From positions 8,479,501 to 8,543,500 of the forward strand of contig NC_051103.1 in the NCBI RefSeq assembly GCF_901709675.1: a stretch of 64,000 bases of DNA, given 5' to 3'. The notes under the pieces were generated by a model that searched no databases, had not been told where the DNA came from, and was given only the letters and a program-made list of their open reading frames with translations. Every line of letters begins with the position of its first letter. Position 1 is the first letter of the stretch. Shown piece by piece: positions 29,901 through 42,100 of the stretch. Origin of the DNA: Syngnathus acus. Taxonomy: Eukaryota; Chordata; Actinopteri; Syngnathiformes; Syngnathidae. A program made the position numbers and the translations under genes.

Positions 29901-31942
29901 GCGAGAGGAACTTTGGCGTGCGCCTCAACAAACCCTTCACGCTGCGCATCCCCTTGGACGTGCCGGTCTTCAGCGGGACGCACGCCGACCTGCTGCTGGT
30001 GGTAACGGGCGGGAGGCGGCCGGGGGAGAGCGTCAAAGCGTCCCTCGACGCCTTGCTGTGTCCTCCGCAGATCTTTCACAGGATGATGACCTGCGGGAAC
30101 CAGCGCCTGCAGCCGCTCTTCCACTGTCTGCTCACCGTCATCGTCAACGGTGAGCAGTGTCTCCGGGCGGGGCCGTGTCTCCGGGGTCCCATCTCGTCCG
30201 TCTGGCCCGTCGCCGACGTGTGTCCTCGGCATCACGCGTCCCGCGCCTTTGTCCTAGTTTCTCCCTACCTGAAGACTTTGTCCATGGTGTCGGCCAACAA
30301 GCTTGTGCACCTCCTGGAGATTTTCTCCAGGCCCTGGTTCCTCTTTTCGGCTCCCGACAACCACCGGCTGGTCTTCTTCCTGCTGGAGGTCTTCAACAAC
30401 ATCATCCAGTACCAGTTTGACGGTCAGCGCAGAGCCTCCCTGGCTGAACCCAGCCCGGCCCAGCCCGGCCCGGCCCAGCCCAGCCCAGCCCAACCCCCCT
30501 CCCGCCGTGCCCCGGTGTCGCACGCAGGCAACAGCAACCTGGTGTACTCCCTGATCCGGAGGAGGAGCCTCTTCCAGCGGCTGGCCAACCTCAACCCGGA
30601 CCCGGCGGCCATCCACGAGGCTCTGCTGTGCAAAAAGAAGAAGAAGAAGAAGAAGAGCGGCGGCAGCGGCGGCAGCGGCGGCAGCGGCGACTCGGACGAG
30701 CGCCCGTCTGGACCCCGATGGGACCTGACGGATCCACGCGGCGCCCGTATGGCAACGTTTTTCTGCTTGATAAGGAGGCTGGCCCTCACCAAAGCACGGA
30801 GGCAATATGGCCCATTTAGATGATGGCTATGAAGGATTTGGAAAAAAAATGCTCAAACGGCTCGTGACCTCTCGTCTCGCAGAGATCGCCACCGAGAGGT
30901 GTCACGTCGGTCATGACGCTGCGGCCGTTTTGGACGTCGCTGCACTGGGCGACATCGAGTCCAAGTCTGAGCGAGCCGGCGAGGTAATAGTCTTAAGAAA
31001 ATGGGTGACTAAGTGTGCTTATCTGGAGAGCGAGCGAGCGAGCGAGCGAGCGAACGAGCAACAGAGCTGTGGCAAATAGCCTGATTCCGCCACAGCCTCG
31101 GGATTGGCCAATGTCTTCTTGCGGCAGGGCAACACGCAGACGGAGAGCCGAGCGGCCGGCCAACTCCCCCCCTCGCCCTCGTCATCCTGGAGCGCCACCC
31201 AGGACTGGGTCGGTCCGCCTCGCCTCGCCCCGCCCCGTGTTCACCCTAAGTCAACGGTTTGAAATAGACGAGCCACGCATCCGACGAAAAGCAAAAAGAT
31301 TTGTGATTTTCAGGTGTTGTCGTGGAAGTCCAAGCTTCCGCTGCAGACCATCATGCGACTTCTGCAGGTTCTGGTCCCTCAGGTGGAGAAGATCTGCATC
31401 GACAAGTGAGGCCACCCGCTTGCGGCTTTGCTGCCATTTCAGTCTTCTCTCTTTGCCTTCGCATTTTGCTTTCATTGAAAGAAAGGCGCGCACTTCAACC
31501 CGTACACGACATGCCACAAGATGGCGCCAAAGTTCTACTTTAGTTAAGCGGTGAAAGCAGTTCGAATTCGTGAACATGTGTGAATGGACTTGTAAACATT
31601 TCCATTGGCAGCAAACTGTCGTCGCCGTCTTTGCGCTCAGGGCTCTGACGGACGAACGTGAAATCCTCAAGTTCCTCCAGCACGGGACCCTGGTGGGCCT
31701 GCTCCCCGTGCCGCACCCCATCCTGATCCGCAAGTACCAAGCGAACGCCGTCACGGCTTGGTGGCTGCACACCTACACGTGGAGCGTGGTCTACTTGCGG
31801 TGAGTCGTTGACCGCGGCGCGGATGCGAACGCCGTCCGTCTCTCTTTCTGTCTCACTTGTGTTTTCCTGTCGCCGTAGCAACCTGGATCCTCCCATCTGG
31901 TACGACACCGACATCAAACTCTTTGAGATCCAAAGGACTTAA
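26994..31942 (+). CDS. hid1: HID1 domain-containing protein (dense-core vesicle factor)
   Basis: Nineteen exons: 26994-27059, 27491-27640, 27751-27915, 28007-28132, 28439-28545, 28636-28746, 28861-29035, 29308-29364, 29458-29598, 29679-29769, 29850-30001, 30071-30149, 30258-30422, 30528-30746, 30883-30983, 31128-31208, 31314-31405, 31641-31799 and 31879-31942. They give 766 residues; human has about 788. HID1 is an N-myristoylated trans-Golgi protein needed for secretory-granule sorting and maturation. The N-terminus Met-Gly-Asn-Gly-Asp-Ser-Lys keeps the myristoylation Gly2. Conserved blocks include Phe-Ala-Leu-Val-Pro-Ala-Ala-Glu-Ile-Arg and Trp-Tyr-Asp-Thr-Asp at the end. The variable loop (exons 14-16) is reshaped here, with eight consecutive Lys and Gly-Gly-Ser repeats. 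Exon 14's end (30746) and exon 15's start are the least certain borders. Confidence 0.94.
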
Positions 31943-31974
31943 GATCGCATGCATCTTTATGCAAAAAGTCTTGA

Positions 31975-31980
31975 AATAAA
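31975..31980 (+). terminator. Polyadenylation signal of HID1
   Basis: AATAAA 33 bases after the stop codon. Confidence 0.8.
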
Positions 31981-32339
31981 ACCACCTGGCGCTCCCTCCC
32001 CAGAAATGGGACTTTGTGATTCTTTTGGAATGCTGCATTGGTCGTTTGGCGCGGCGCGGCGCGGCGTGGCGTTGCGCGGCCCTTCTTGTGATTGAGAGAA
32101 GCGCCACCTGCTTGGCTTGCTGCGCGTTCCAGTGGAGCGCAGGAATGTTGCCGGCCGGTTTGGCAGCCGCTCTGGAGCCCCGCCCGCCCAGCCCAGCCCT
32201 ACCGCCCGTCCGGGAGCCAAGGGGGCCGGGCTCCCCCCCTTTTGCGAGTGACGTCTTTGAGGTGTGGCCGCTTCTCCGCTCCTCTCTTCGCGTCAGCTGA
32301 GCCCTCATACGAGGAAGTGTGAGCTGCTCGTCTGGCGAC
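31981..32339. other. Short intergenic spacer, HID1 to TRIM16-like
   Basis: Contains a GGCGC microsatellite near 32050 and presumably the promoter and 5' UTR of the TRIM16-like gene. No clear core elements are visible. Confidence 0.4.
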
Positions 32340-34815
32340 ATGGAGCCCGTGCAAGAGGAACCCCGGCAGCGCGACGCCGTCCCTGTCCCTGAACAAGGAG
32401 CGGGCCAGGAAGAGCCCCAAGCCGCCCCGGAAGAGGGAGAAGGCGCTCCTCACGACGACTCGGGTGAGCGCGAGGGAGGAAGAGCGTTTTTCGTTGACAC
32501 GCAGCCAAAGCTGCTCCGCCGACGCTCGTGTTCGTGCACAACTTTGCGCTCAATCGAGCAACTCTTCTCATGAGCCAGCCGCGCTCGTTTTCCGCCACTG
32601 CACGCGTGTTCACTGCGTGCGGCACAACAACTGGGAGACAAAAGTGCACGACCTGACGTGAACCGGTCCAATTGGACCACAGTCTAAACCACGGGTAGGC
32701 AAATCTGCGTCACAACTGCTTGCTCGTCCCTGTTTTGGCAGAGGGGGGCGAGGAGGAGGAGGAGGCAGAGGACCAAGACCAAGTGGCGGGCGAGGACGCC
32801 GTGGTGTGCGACTCGTGCATGGAGCGTCCGCGGCGGGCGCTCAAGTCGTGCCTGACGTGTTTGGTGTCGTACTGCGAGGCGCACCTGCGGCCGCACCTGG
32901 AGAACGCCAAGTTCCAGCAGCACCGGCTGGTGGCGCCGCTGCGCGACATCGAGCGCCGCACCTGCGAGTGCCACAAGTGGCCGCTGGAGCTCTTCTGCCG
33001 CGCCGACGCCCGCTGCCTGTGCCGCGACTGCCTGGCCGACGACCACCGCGGCCACGACGCCGTCCCCGTGGCGCAGGCCCGACGCCAGCTGGAGGCAGGT
33101 GGCCCCCAAGAGTTTCCAGCCGACGGCTCGCTCGGCCTCCGACCTTCATCGCCCGCCGCCTCGTGTCTGTCCTCAGAGGGAGCTGAAGGACAAACGCGGC
33201 GAGATGACCAAAACGGTGACGGCGGCGGAGAACGCCATAGACAAGCTGCAGCACAACGCCGTGTCCATCCAGAACTCGGTGACCCAGGTGCGGGACGTGG
33301 TCAGGGCCCAGTTTGAGCAGCTGCGGGCGGCGGCCGAGAAGGCGGAGAAGCAGGTGAGCGACATCCTGGAGGTGGAGGAGAAGCAGGCGCTGGGCCAGGC
33401 CGAGGGCATCCGCGCCCACCTGGAGCAAAGGTGCGGCGAGCTTAACAAGACGCGGGCGCAGATGGACAAGCTCTCCCGCCACAAGAACGACGTCGACTTC
33501 CTACAGGTGACCCCCTCCGGGTGACGCTCACTGGGAGGAAGCGGGCGGGCAACAACTCTGCGTGTCTCCAGGAGTACTGCGAGTGGAAGGAGGAGGCGTC
33601 GGACATCTCGCTGCCCGGCGTCTACATCGGCCTGATGGACGGCCTCGAGGCGCTGAGCCGCGTCATCGCCGAGGCCACGCAGGAGCTGTGCCACACGCTG
33701 GCCACGTCCTTCGTGGACAAGGTCAAGGAGACCTGCAACGCCGGTGAGTGAAAAACAAGCGGCCAAAGGCTTTCCATGCACCCATTTGGAAGTCGGGAAG
33801 GAGGCAGCCTGAACCTCAGCGGGCGTGTTCCGACAGGGCCGGCCGGTGGAATGTCGCGCCTGCGTGTCAGCGGCCGAGCGTTTGCCATGAGCGCAATTTG
33901 TCCTACTGCAGTTGGAGTGCTTGAATTTCAATTTGAAGAGAAAAGAAAGAGCGCAACCTTAACCGCGTGAGTGGGCTTCCTTTTCAGACAAGGTGGGCAT
34001 CAAGACCACGGTCCAGACCACGGTGGCGGCCAGGCACAGCAGCAGCCTCCCCCAGCCCGTCACGCGAGCCGACTTCCTCAAGTGTAAATAAAAGAGGCGG
34101 CTCGGCTCGGCTCGGCAATTTTTCCATTTTTCCATTTTTCCCGTCACGCAGACGGCGCTCAGGTGAGCCTGGACCCGGACACGGCTCACGTCTTCCTGCG
34201 TCTGACCGAGGACAACCGCAAGGTGACCAACACCACGCCCTGGCAGCATCCCTACCCCGACCTCCCCGAGCGCTTCCAGGACTGGCGGCAGGTGCTGGCG
34301 GCCGAGAGCTTCTACCTGGGCCGCCATTACTTTGAGGCGGACGTCGGCGGCGAGGGCACGCACGTGGGCCTCACCTACAAGAGTATCCAGCGCCAGGGCG
34401 GCGACAGCAGCGGCTGCATCAGCGCCAACAACTTCTCCTGGTGCCTGCACTGGAACGGCCGCAGCTTCTCCGCCTGGCACAGCGGCGTGGAGACGCCCCT
34501 CGCCGTGGCCAAGTTCACCCGAATCGGTCCGTACTTTCGCTCCAATTTTGCCTTTGTCCTGGCTTTGCCGGCTAAAGGCGTGTCTCCGCAGGCGTGTACG
34601 TGGACTCGGCCGGAGGCCTCCTGGCCTTCTACGGCGTGGACCAAACCATGACGCTCATCCACCGCTACGAGGCCGACTTCCTGGAGCCCCTCTATCCCGC
34701 CTTCTGGTTGCCCAAGAAGGAGAACGTGGTGCTTCTGGTGCCGCCCGGCGAGCCCTTGCCACTCAAGAGCCCCTCTCTGCCCTCGTCCCCCACAAACGGC
34801 GTCCCTCTTCCGTGA
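32340..34815 (+). CDS. trim16: TRIM16-like protein (B-boxes, coiled coil, PRY-SPRY; no RING)
   Basis: Exons 32340-32463, 32742-33094, 33177-33506, 33572-33743, 33988-34083, 34152-34526 and 34592-34815 encode 557 residues; human TRIM16 has 564. An acidic N-terminal tail replaces a RING. B-box 1 (Val-Cys-Asp-Ser-Cys-Met-Glu) and B-box 2 (Cys-Glu-Cys-His) have their Cys/His ligands. A long coiled coil (33177-33743) precedes PRY-SPRY (Leu-Asp-Pro-Asp-Thr-Ala-His onwards). TRIM16 acts in stress and autophagy responses and can dimerise with other TRIMs. Intron 2 appears to use a GC donor (33095-33096). A conventional GT four bases later would break the frame with exon 3. It lies just before TVP23, as TRIM16 does near TVP23 genes on human 17p12. 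Confidence 0.9.
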
Positions 34816-34915
34816 CGGCCGAGACGGGAGGGCCGCGGCGTCTCTTCGCACGTGCACAATTGCCGAGAACGCGCGTGCGTCCGCGCACAAACCTTCAGAT
34901 ACATCAAGCTCCAGA

Positions 34916-34921
34916 AATAAA
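34916..34921 (+). terminator. Polyadenylation signal of the TRIM16-like gene
   Basis: AATAAA about 100 bases after the stop codon. Confidence 0.75.
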
Positions 34922-35439
34922 GTTCCAATGCACATTTGCAGAGTTTACGTGTCCGCTGAGGTGCCTGTTTGACATCAACTCATTGAAAAGTCCTCTCTCC
35001 CAAACATATCGTATTTATTTTGAGCTCAGGATAACGTTGAATGACTGAAAATGATTCCAATAAAAATGATACAGCACGGGATTTCCTTCTTTTTTAATAT
35101 GTGCACGTAACTTTCAGATTTAGCCAAAAGTTATCAAATGAATCATAGAGACGAGAGTGGCAAAAGACAATCAGGCATTGGTTCATCTTCCGAACCGATT
35201 CGAGGTTCACGTGCGTGCAGGAGCCCAATCAATTGCCCAGATCTTACAACGTCAAAACAATCGTTTTCTACGGAAAGATTTTGTCGTATCATTTCCAAAT
35301 ATTACTTGACATTTTCATTTTTCGATGACGCCAAATGCCCTGGGGTCATGACGCCAGCAGGCCGGTGTGGTCTTGTGACGCGTCGAACTTTAAAGTCTGT
35401 TATTTATCCATTTTTGCATTTGGCACTTGTCTCTATTCT

Positions 35440-35515
35440 TGCACTCTTGTACGCTGCTGTGACAAGTACATTTCCCCGCTGTGGGATAAATAAAGTTCTA
35501 TCATCATCATCAACT
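35440..35515 (+). mobile_element. LINE-like 3' tail
   Basis: The segment ends ATTTCCCCGCTGTGGGATAA followed by ATAAAGTTCTATC and an ATC microsatellite. This resembles the 3' end of fish L2/Rex-type retrotransposons as I remember them. Only a short 5'-truncated tail is present. Confidence 0.5.
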
Positions 35516-35783
35516 TATAACCAGGACTGTGTCGGATCTCTTCCCATCTCGTGCGCTAACTATCAAGGGGTTGGGCTATCGTGTTGCGTTATCTAAATGG
35601 CTGTGTCCAAATTCAAAGGCTGTGTCCTCGAGGGCCACCTTTTCAACTGCATGACGTCACTTCCTAAGCGACACCACACAAATCATCAGGATGGGTCTTC
35701 CTTCAAGGGCTCCTCCTCGTAAAGTCTCCATGGACCGCATAAATAAACCGTGGCCCATTTGGACATGCTTAATGTATATTTAG

Positions 35784-36068
35784 TAGGGGTGTAAATCGCG
35801 GGTTTTGTTACGATACGATATATCGATACAAGGGACACGATACGATTATTGCCGATATCTTAAAGCCTGCTGTGATTCATTCACGATACATCACGATATA
35901 GTGCTCCACGATCGATATATATATATATTTTTTTTAAATAAAAAATATAGAACAATATCCTGATTTATAACAATTCATACGCAAAATCAACAAGGTACTG
36001 CAAACTCTTTATTTAGGAAATTACAAGAGTATTGTATCGATGTGTATCGATGAATCGTTACACCCCTA
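35784..36068. mobile_element. hAT-type MITE, 285 bp, with 8-bp target duplication
   Basis: Ends are TAGGGGTGTAA and its complement TTACACCCCTA. Inner sequence is rich in CGATAC/GATATATCG repeats. It is flanked by perfect ATATTTAG duplications at 35776-35783 and 36069-36076. It is non-coding and sits 580 bases upstream of TVP23. Confidence 0.9.
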
Positions 36069-36646
36069 ATATTTAGACATCGGTTGCGATCGGGTGGCAC
36101 CGGAAGTGACGTCATGGCACCTTCAGAGGACGCAGCCTGTGAACTCGTGTCCGGAGAGCATAAATGAACTCGGAATTGCATTCTTTTTTTCTTGGACTTT
36201 TTTTCAAGTCGATGCCGCTTCATCATGACAATATGCGACGAGGAGCCAAAGCAGAACGAGGGAACTACTTTCTAGTATCGACTCGAGCGATTAGGGAATA
36301 CCGTAAGGGTGCGCATTCGGACTCCCGGGCAGCTTCACGCTTTTCAATCACCATTCCAAACAATATCATTTTACAATTAGGCATTCTGTCAAACAGAAAG
36401 CAATCACAACTGTTTCTACTTGCATTGAGTCCAATGTGTCAATTCATTCTTTTATGTGATATATATTTTTTGCTTTGTTGATCGATACTGTAAATTGCAT
36501 TTGTTTAATGAAGTGATCGGGCGTCGAGTCCATGTGATTCCCGCAGAGGTCACGTGACTTTATCCGAGTGGATCACGTGAGCACGCCGACCGGTGACGTA
36601 TCTTTCAACTGGCACGTCAGCAGGAAGTGTTCGCTCCAGCGTCGAC

Positions 36647-38285
<1,639 letters not shown>

Positions 38286-38663
38286 CGTGCGTGCAGTAGC
38301 TCTTCTGCTTCAACGTTGCATTTCATCACAAATGGGGCACACTTTTAGTTCAGGTTTTTTTTGCGGTTGTTGCTCTGTGTTACTTGTCTTGGGTGATGGT
38401 AGTTGTGCTTTTATTTCTGCCTCCCTCCCTCAACGCTTCAGTTTGTACGATCGAGTTGCCATGTAGTCCAGGACATTATTTATGTATAAATAAATTTACA
38501 AAAACTGCAGAAACATTTCAGGACTTGTCTTTATACAAATCGTAGAGATGCGTCAAACCGAATTGAGTTGTTCGTGTACACTACAGTAACGAGTCATTAT
38601 CCGCAGCACTAGCGTCCCCATGTGGACGAGTTGGTCACTGCATTCATGACGGCCACTAAAAGA

Positions 38664-38760
38664 CTTTAGAATAGAATAGATCTTTATTTGTCATTGTCAC
38701 ATGTACAACGATCTTTACGATCGCATTTGAATCCCTTTTGCAATAAAGCTGCGCCAGAGT
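38664..38760 (+). repeat. Retroelement-tail-like repeat
   Basis: The segment starts AATAGAATAGATCTTTATTT and is followed by GTCATTGTCACATGTACAACG. It resembles a dispersed fish retroelement 3' end. A related fragment is near 56055. No element boundary was found. Confidence 0.35.
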
Positions 38761-39179
38761 CAAATCAAATCAACCAATTGACGCAAGAGTAACACTATTT
38801 CAAACGTAAGGGCGAGCTCGAAGTGTTTCCTGTCGGAAGAACACTTGCGCTTTCGAAATAAAAGTTAAATCGTAAACTGACACGACTCCAAATGCGAATA
38901 GAAATACCGCAGCACTGATAGTCCAAAATGGGTTTCACTTGCACCTGAAATCGAGCACTCGTGTGACATAAGCAGGCGGGCAGCCAATCCTAAGTTTCAG
39001 AAAGTCGAAGGCCATGTTTTACTTTGAAGTCAGATCCGGAAGTTTCTAAAGCCGCAGCGAGCCCGAGCGCCTGTCGTCTCGCGACGCAATCTTCAGGTTG
39101 AGTTTAGTCATCGAAATGGACTAGTTTGTTGCTTGTTACTCGACAGGTGGGCGTCCTTTGACGGCGGCTTGTCGCCAAG

Positions 39180-42100
39180 ATGATCCCAACCGAGGATGCG
39201 TCGGCCAGGAAGAGAGAAATTGAGGAGAAACTCAAGCAGGTCACGCTAGCCTAGCCTCTCCTCGCCTCTTGCTCGCACCCAAACAGACGTCTGTGCGCTG
39301 TCGCTGTGGCTGTTGTTTCTTTCTCTCTCTGTACATTTTATTTTCTCGTCCGTTTGATTTGACCTGCAAAAGTGACGTGACATCTTGTGTCTGCTTGGAC
39401 AGGAACAAGAGACTCTTTCGTTCATCCGCGAGAACCTGGAGAAGAGTGATCAGCTGACCAATGGAATGGTCAGACACGCAAATGATCACAACAAACTTCA
39501 TGTTTTGACGTATGCATTGCTTGTGCGCGTGTGCTTTTGACAGGTGTCCATTCTGTCGTCGTTTGAGAGTCGCCTGATGCAGCTGGAGAACTCCATCATT
39601 CCCGTGCACAAGCAGACGGAGAATTTACAGCGTCTGCAGGACAACGTGGACAAGACGCTGTCCTGCATGGACCACGTCATCAGCTATTACCATGTGGCCA
39701 AGGACACGGACCGCATCATCAGGGAAGGGTGAGGGCAGAGGATGGGGCGCAGGGTGGGGCTCTCGCCGACGGGGTCCTAATGTTGCCCGCCCGCCGCCTT
39801 TGCGTGCCAGACCGACGGGGCGCCTGGACGAGTATCTGGCCTGCGTCGCCAAGATCCAGAAGGCCGTGGAGTACTTCCAGGACAACAATCCCGACAGCCC
39901 CGAACTCAACACTGTGGTACGAGCCGCTCTGCAGTCGCGGGCCTCGAGCGAAGCGGCCGGCCGGCTGGCTGGCTTGTGGCGTTCACCTCGCGACTGGAAT
40001 GCGCCCGCTGCAGAAAGGGCTTTTCGAGAAGGGCAAGGAGCTCCTGGAGGCGGAGTTCCGCAGCCTGCTGACCCGCTACAGCAAGCCGGTGCCGCCCGTC
40101 CTCATCCTGGACGCCATCGGCGCGGCTGACGACGAGCTGGAGCTGCAGGAGGACGTGGTCCTGGAGCACCTGCCCCAAGCCGTCCTCCACGACATCATCT
40201 GCATCGGCGGCTGGCTGGTGGAATACGGACGCAATCAAGGTCGGGCGCAAGCGCCGCCGTCCGCTTTTGCCCCCCCCCCCCCCCCATCCCGTCCCTCCGC
40301 TGAAAAAAGAAACGAGCCAATTGGCCCTTTGCCAAACTTGGATTGTGCCCGCAAAACGGCTGGCCAGCGTGCCAGCATGCCAGCGTGCCAGCGTGCCAGC
40401 GTGCCAGCGTGCGGTCCGTTTCTCGTCTTGGCTGACGCCACTTTTGTTTTGTGTCTGGCAGATTTCATGACGGTGTACTTCCAGATCCGCTCCAGCCAGC
40501 TAGACCGCTCCATCAAAGGCCTGAAGGAGCACTTGCGCAAGAACAGCGCGTCCTCGGCCGTCCTCTACTCGCCCGCCGTCCAGGCCAAGCGCAAGGACAC
40601 GCCCACCAAGAAGATTCCCAAGAGGCCCGGTAAGGTGCTGCACGGCGCGTTAGCCTTATTGGATGTGGTGGGACGGGGCTGGTGGCATGAGGAGCGCAAA
40701 GTGTGTCCAGGGAGCTCAACAACGGGTGTGCGCCAATGAGGCTGGGGCCCCATTCTGTCCAATTGGATTGAAACAGGCGGCGGCGGCTCCCCGTGATGCC
40801 CGCCTGCTGAAAGCGAGAGGCCCTTTTACCCGCGTCGCTCCCCTCAAGCGCAGCGCGCTTTGCCACATCCAATATGGCGTACCTGCGCCTGCTTGTTGCT
40901 AGCGTTGGCCTTGCGTCTTTCCGCGGTGGCATGCCGTCTTTGCCGTCTGTCTTTGCCGTCCGTCTTTGCCCGTCTTTGGTTTGTGCCTGTCTCGTTGATC
41001 TCTGACCGGGCGGCTGTGCTTTCTCTACTTGCGGCTGTCGGGACCCTCCTGACCTTGCCCCCCCCCCCCTCCTCCTCCTGCTCTCGGGGTGCCAGGAACC
41101 ATTCGCAAGGCTCAGAACCTTCTGAAACAGTACTCACAGCACGGGCTGGATGGCAAAAAGGGGGGGTCCAACCTGGCACCTCTGGAAGGTAACTGGCGCC
41201 TGTGGCCCGCCTGCGGCCCGCCTGCGGCCCGCCCGCGGCCCGCACGTCTCGCTTCCTTCTCCTCGTGCTGGCGTCGGGGCGCGACGACGGCGCTCGTAAC
41301 GGAGCCCCTTTGGACTCTCCGGTCTCCAGGCCAGCGCCTCCCCTTCCCACTTGCCAGTCCTGCTTTCTCCTGCCCGCCTCTTGTCTAGCTCCTCCCCGTT
41401 CCTGTTGTTCCTCCACCTTTCCCCCGTCTTGTCATCCCCTCCTCTTGCCGCCTGCCCTTTTTCTTGGCCGTCGCGGTCCCTTCATTGCGCTCTGGCTCCT
41501 GATTGGCGCCTGCCTCCATCTTGCTCTTTGTTGCGCCAAGCGAAGGGGGCTCCCGTTGCTGTTGCAACGCGCGTCCCCGTTCGCCCTTCCCTCCGGCGGC
41601 CGGGTGCTCGGTGGCGGGGCGCTGTCCACTTTAGTTTGGCCCCCGGGACCTCGTCGCGGTCTGACGAGGTCCGTCTCGGCAGGTTCCGATCACGACCCGC
41701 GGGTCAGATTCATCTCTGAGGCTCTGGCCGACAAGCACGGCGGCCCCCCAGGTGAGTTGCGAGAGCACCCGGCTGGCCCTTTGGGGCTGCATGAAAACAA
41801 AGAGAGCAAAAGCATCCCTTCCTCTGAATTAATGCACAGGAGAAGAATTGCATTTCGCAATGCACGACTCACTTTTGTAACTTTTTCATCTGTATTCCAC
41901 TCTGTAACGAGCGGCCATAAAGATAGTCCCGCTCTCGTCAACGTGCGGCGCAAATGTCGAGGGTCGAGTCCGAGCGACCAGCAAAAAGGCACCTTTGACA
42001 AAACGTTTGCGCTCCGGTCGCGTGGGCTCCATTGCAATGATCCGACTTTGTTTTAACGCGTACGTCGACGGAGCGCTCGTCCGTTGGCACAACGGAAAGA

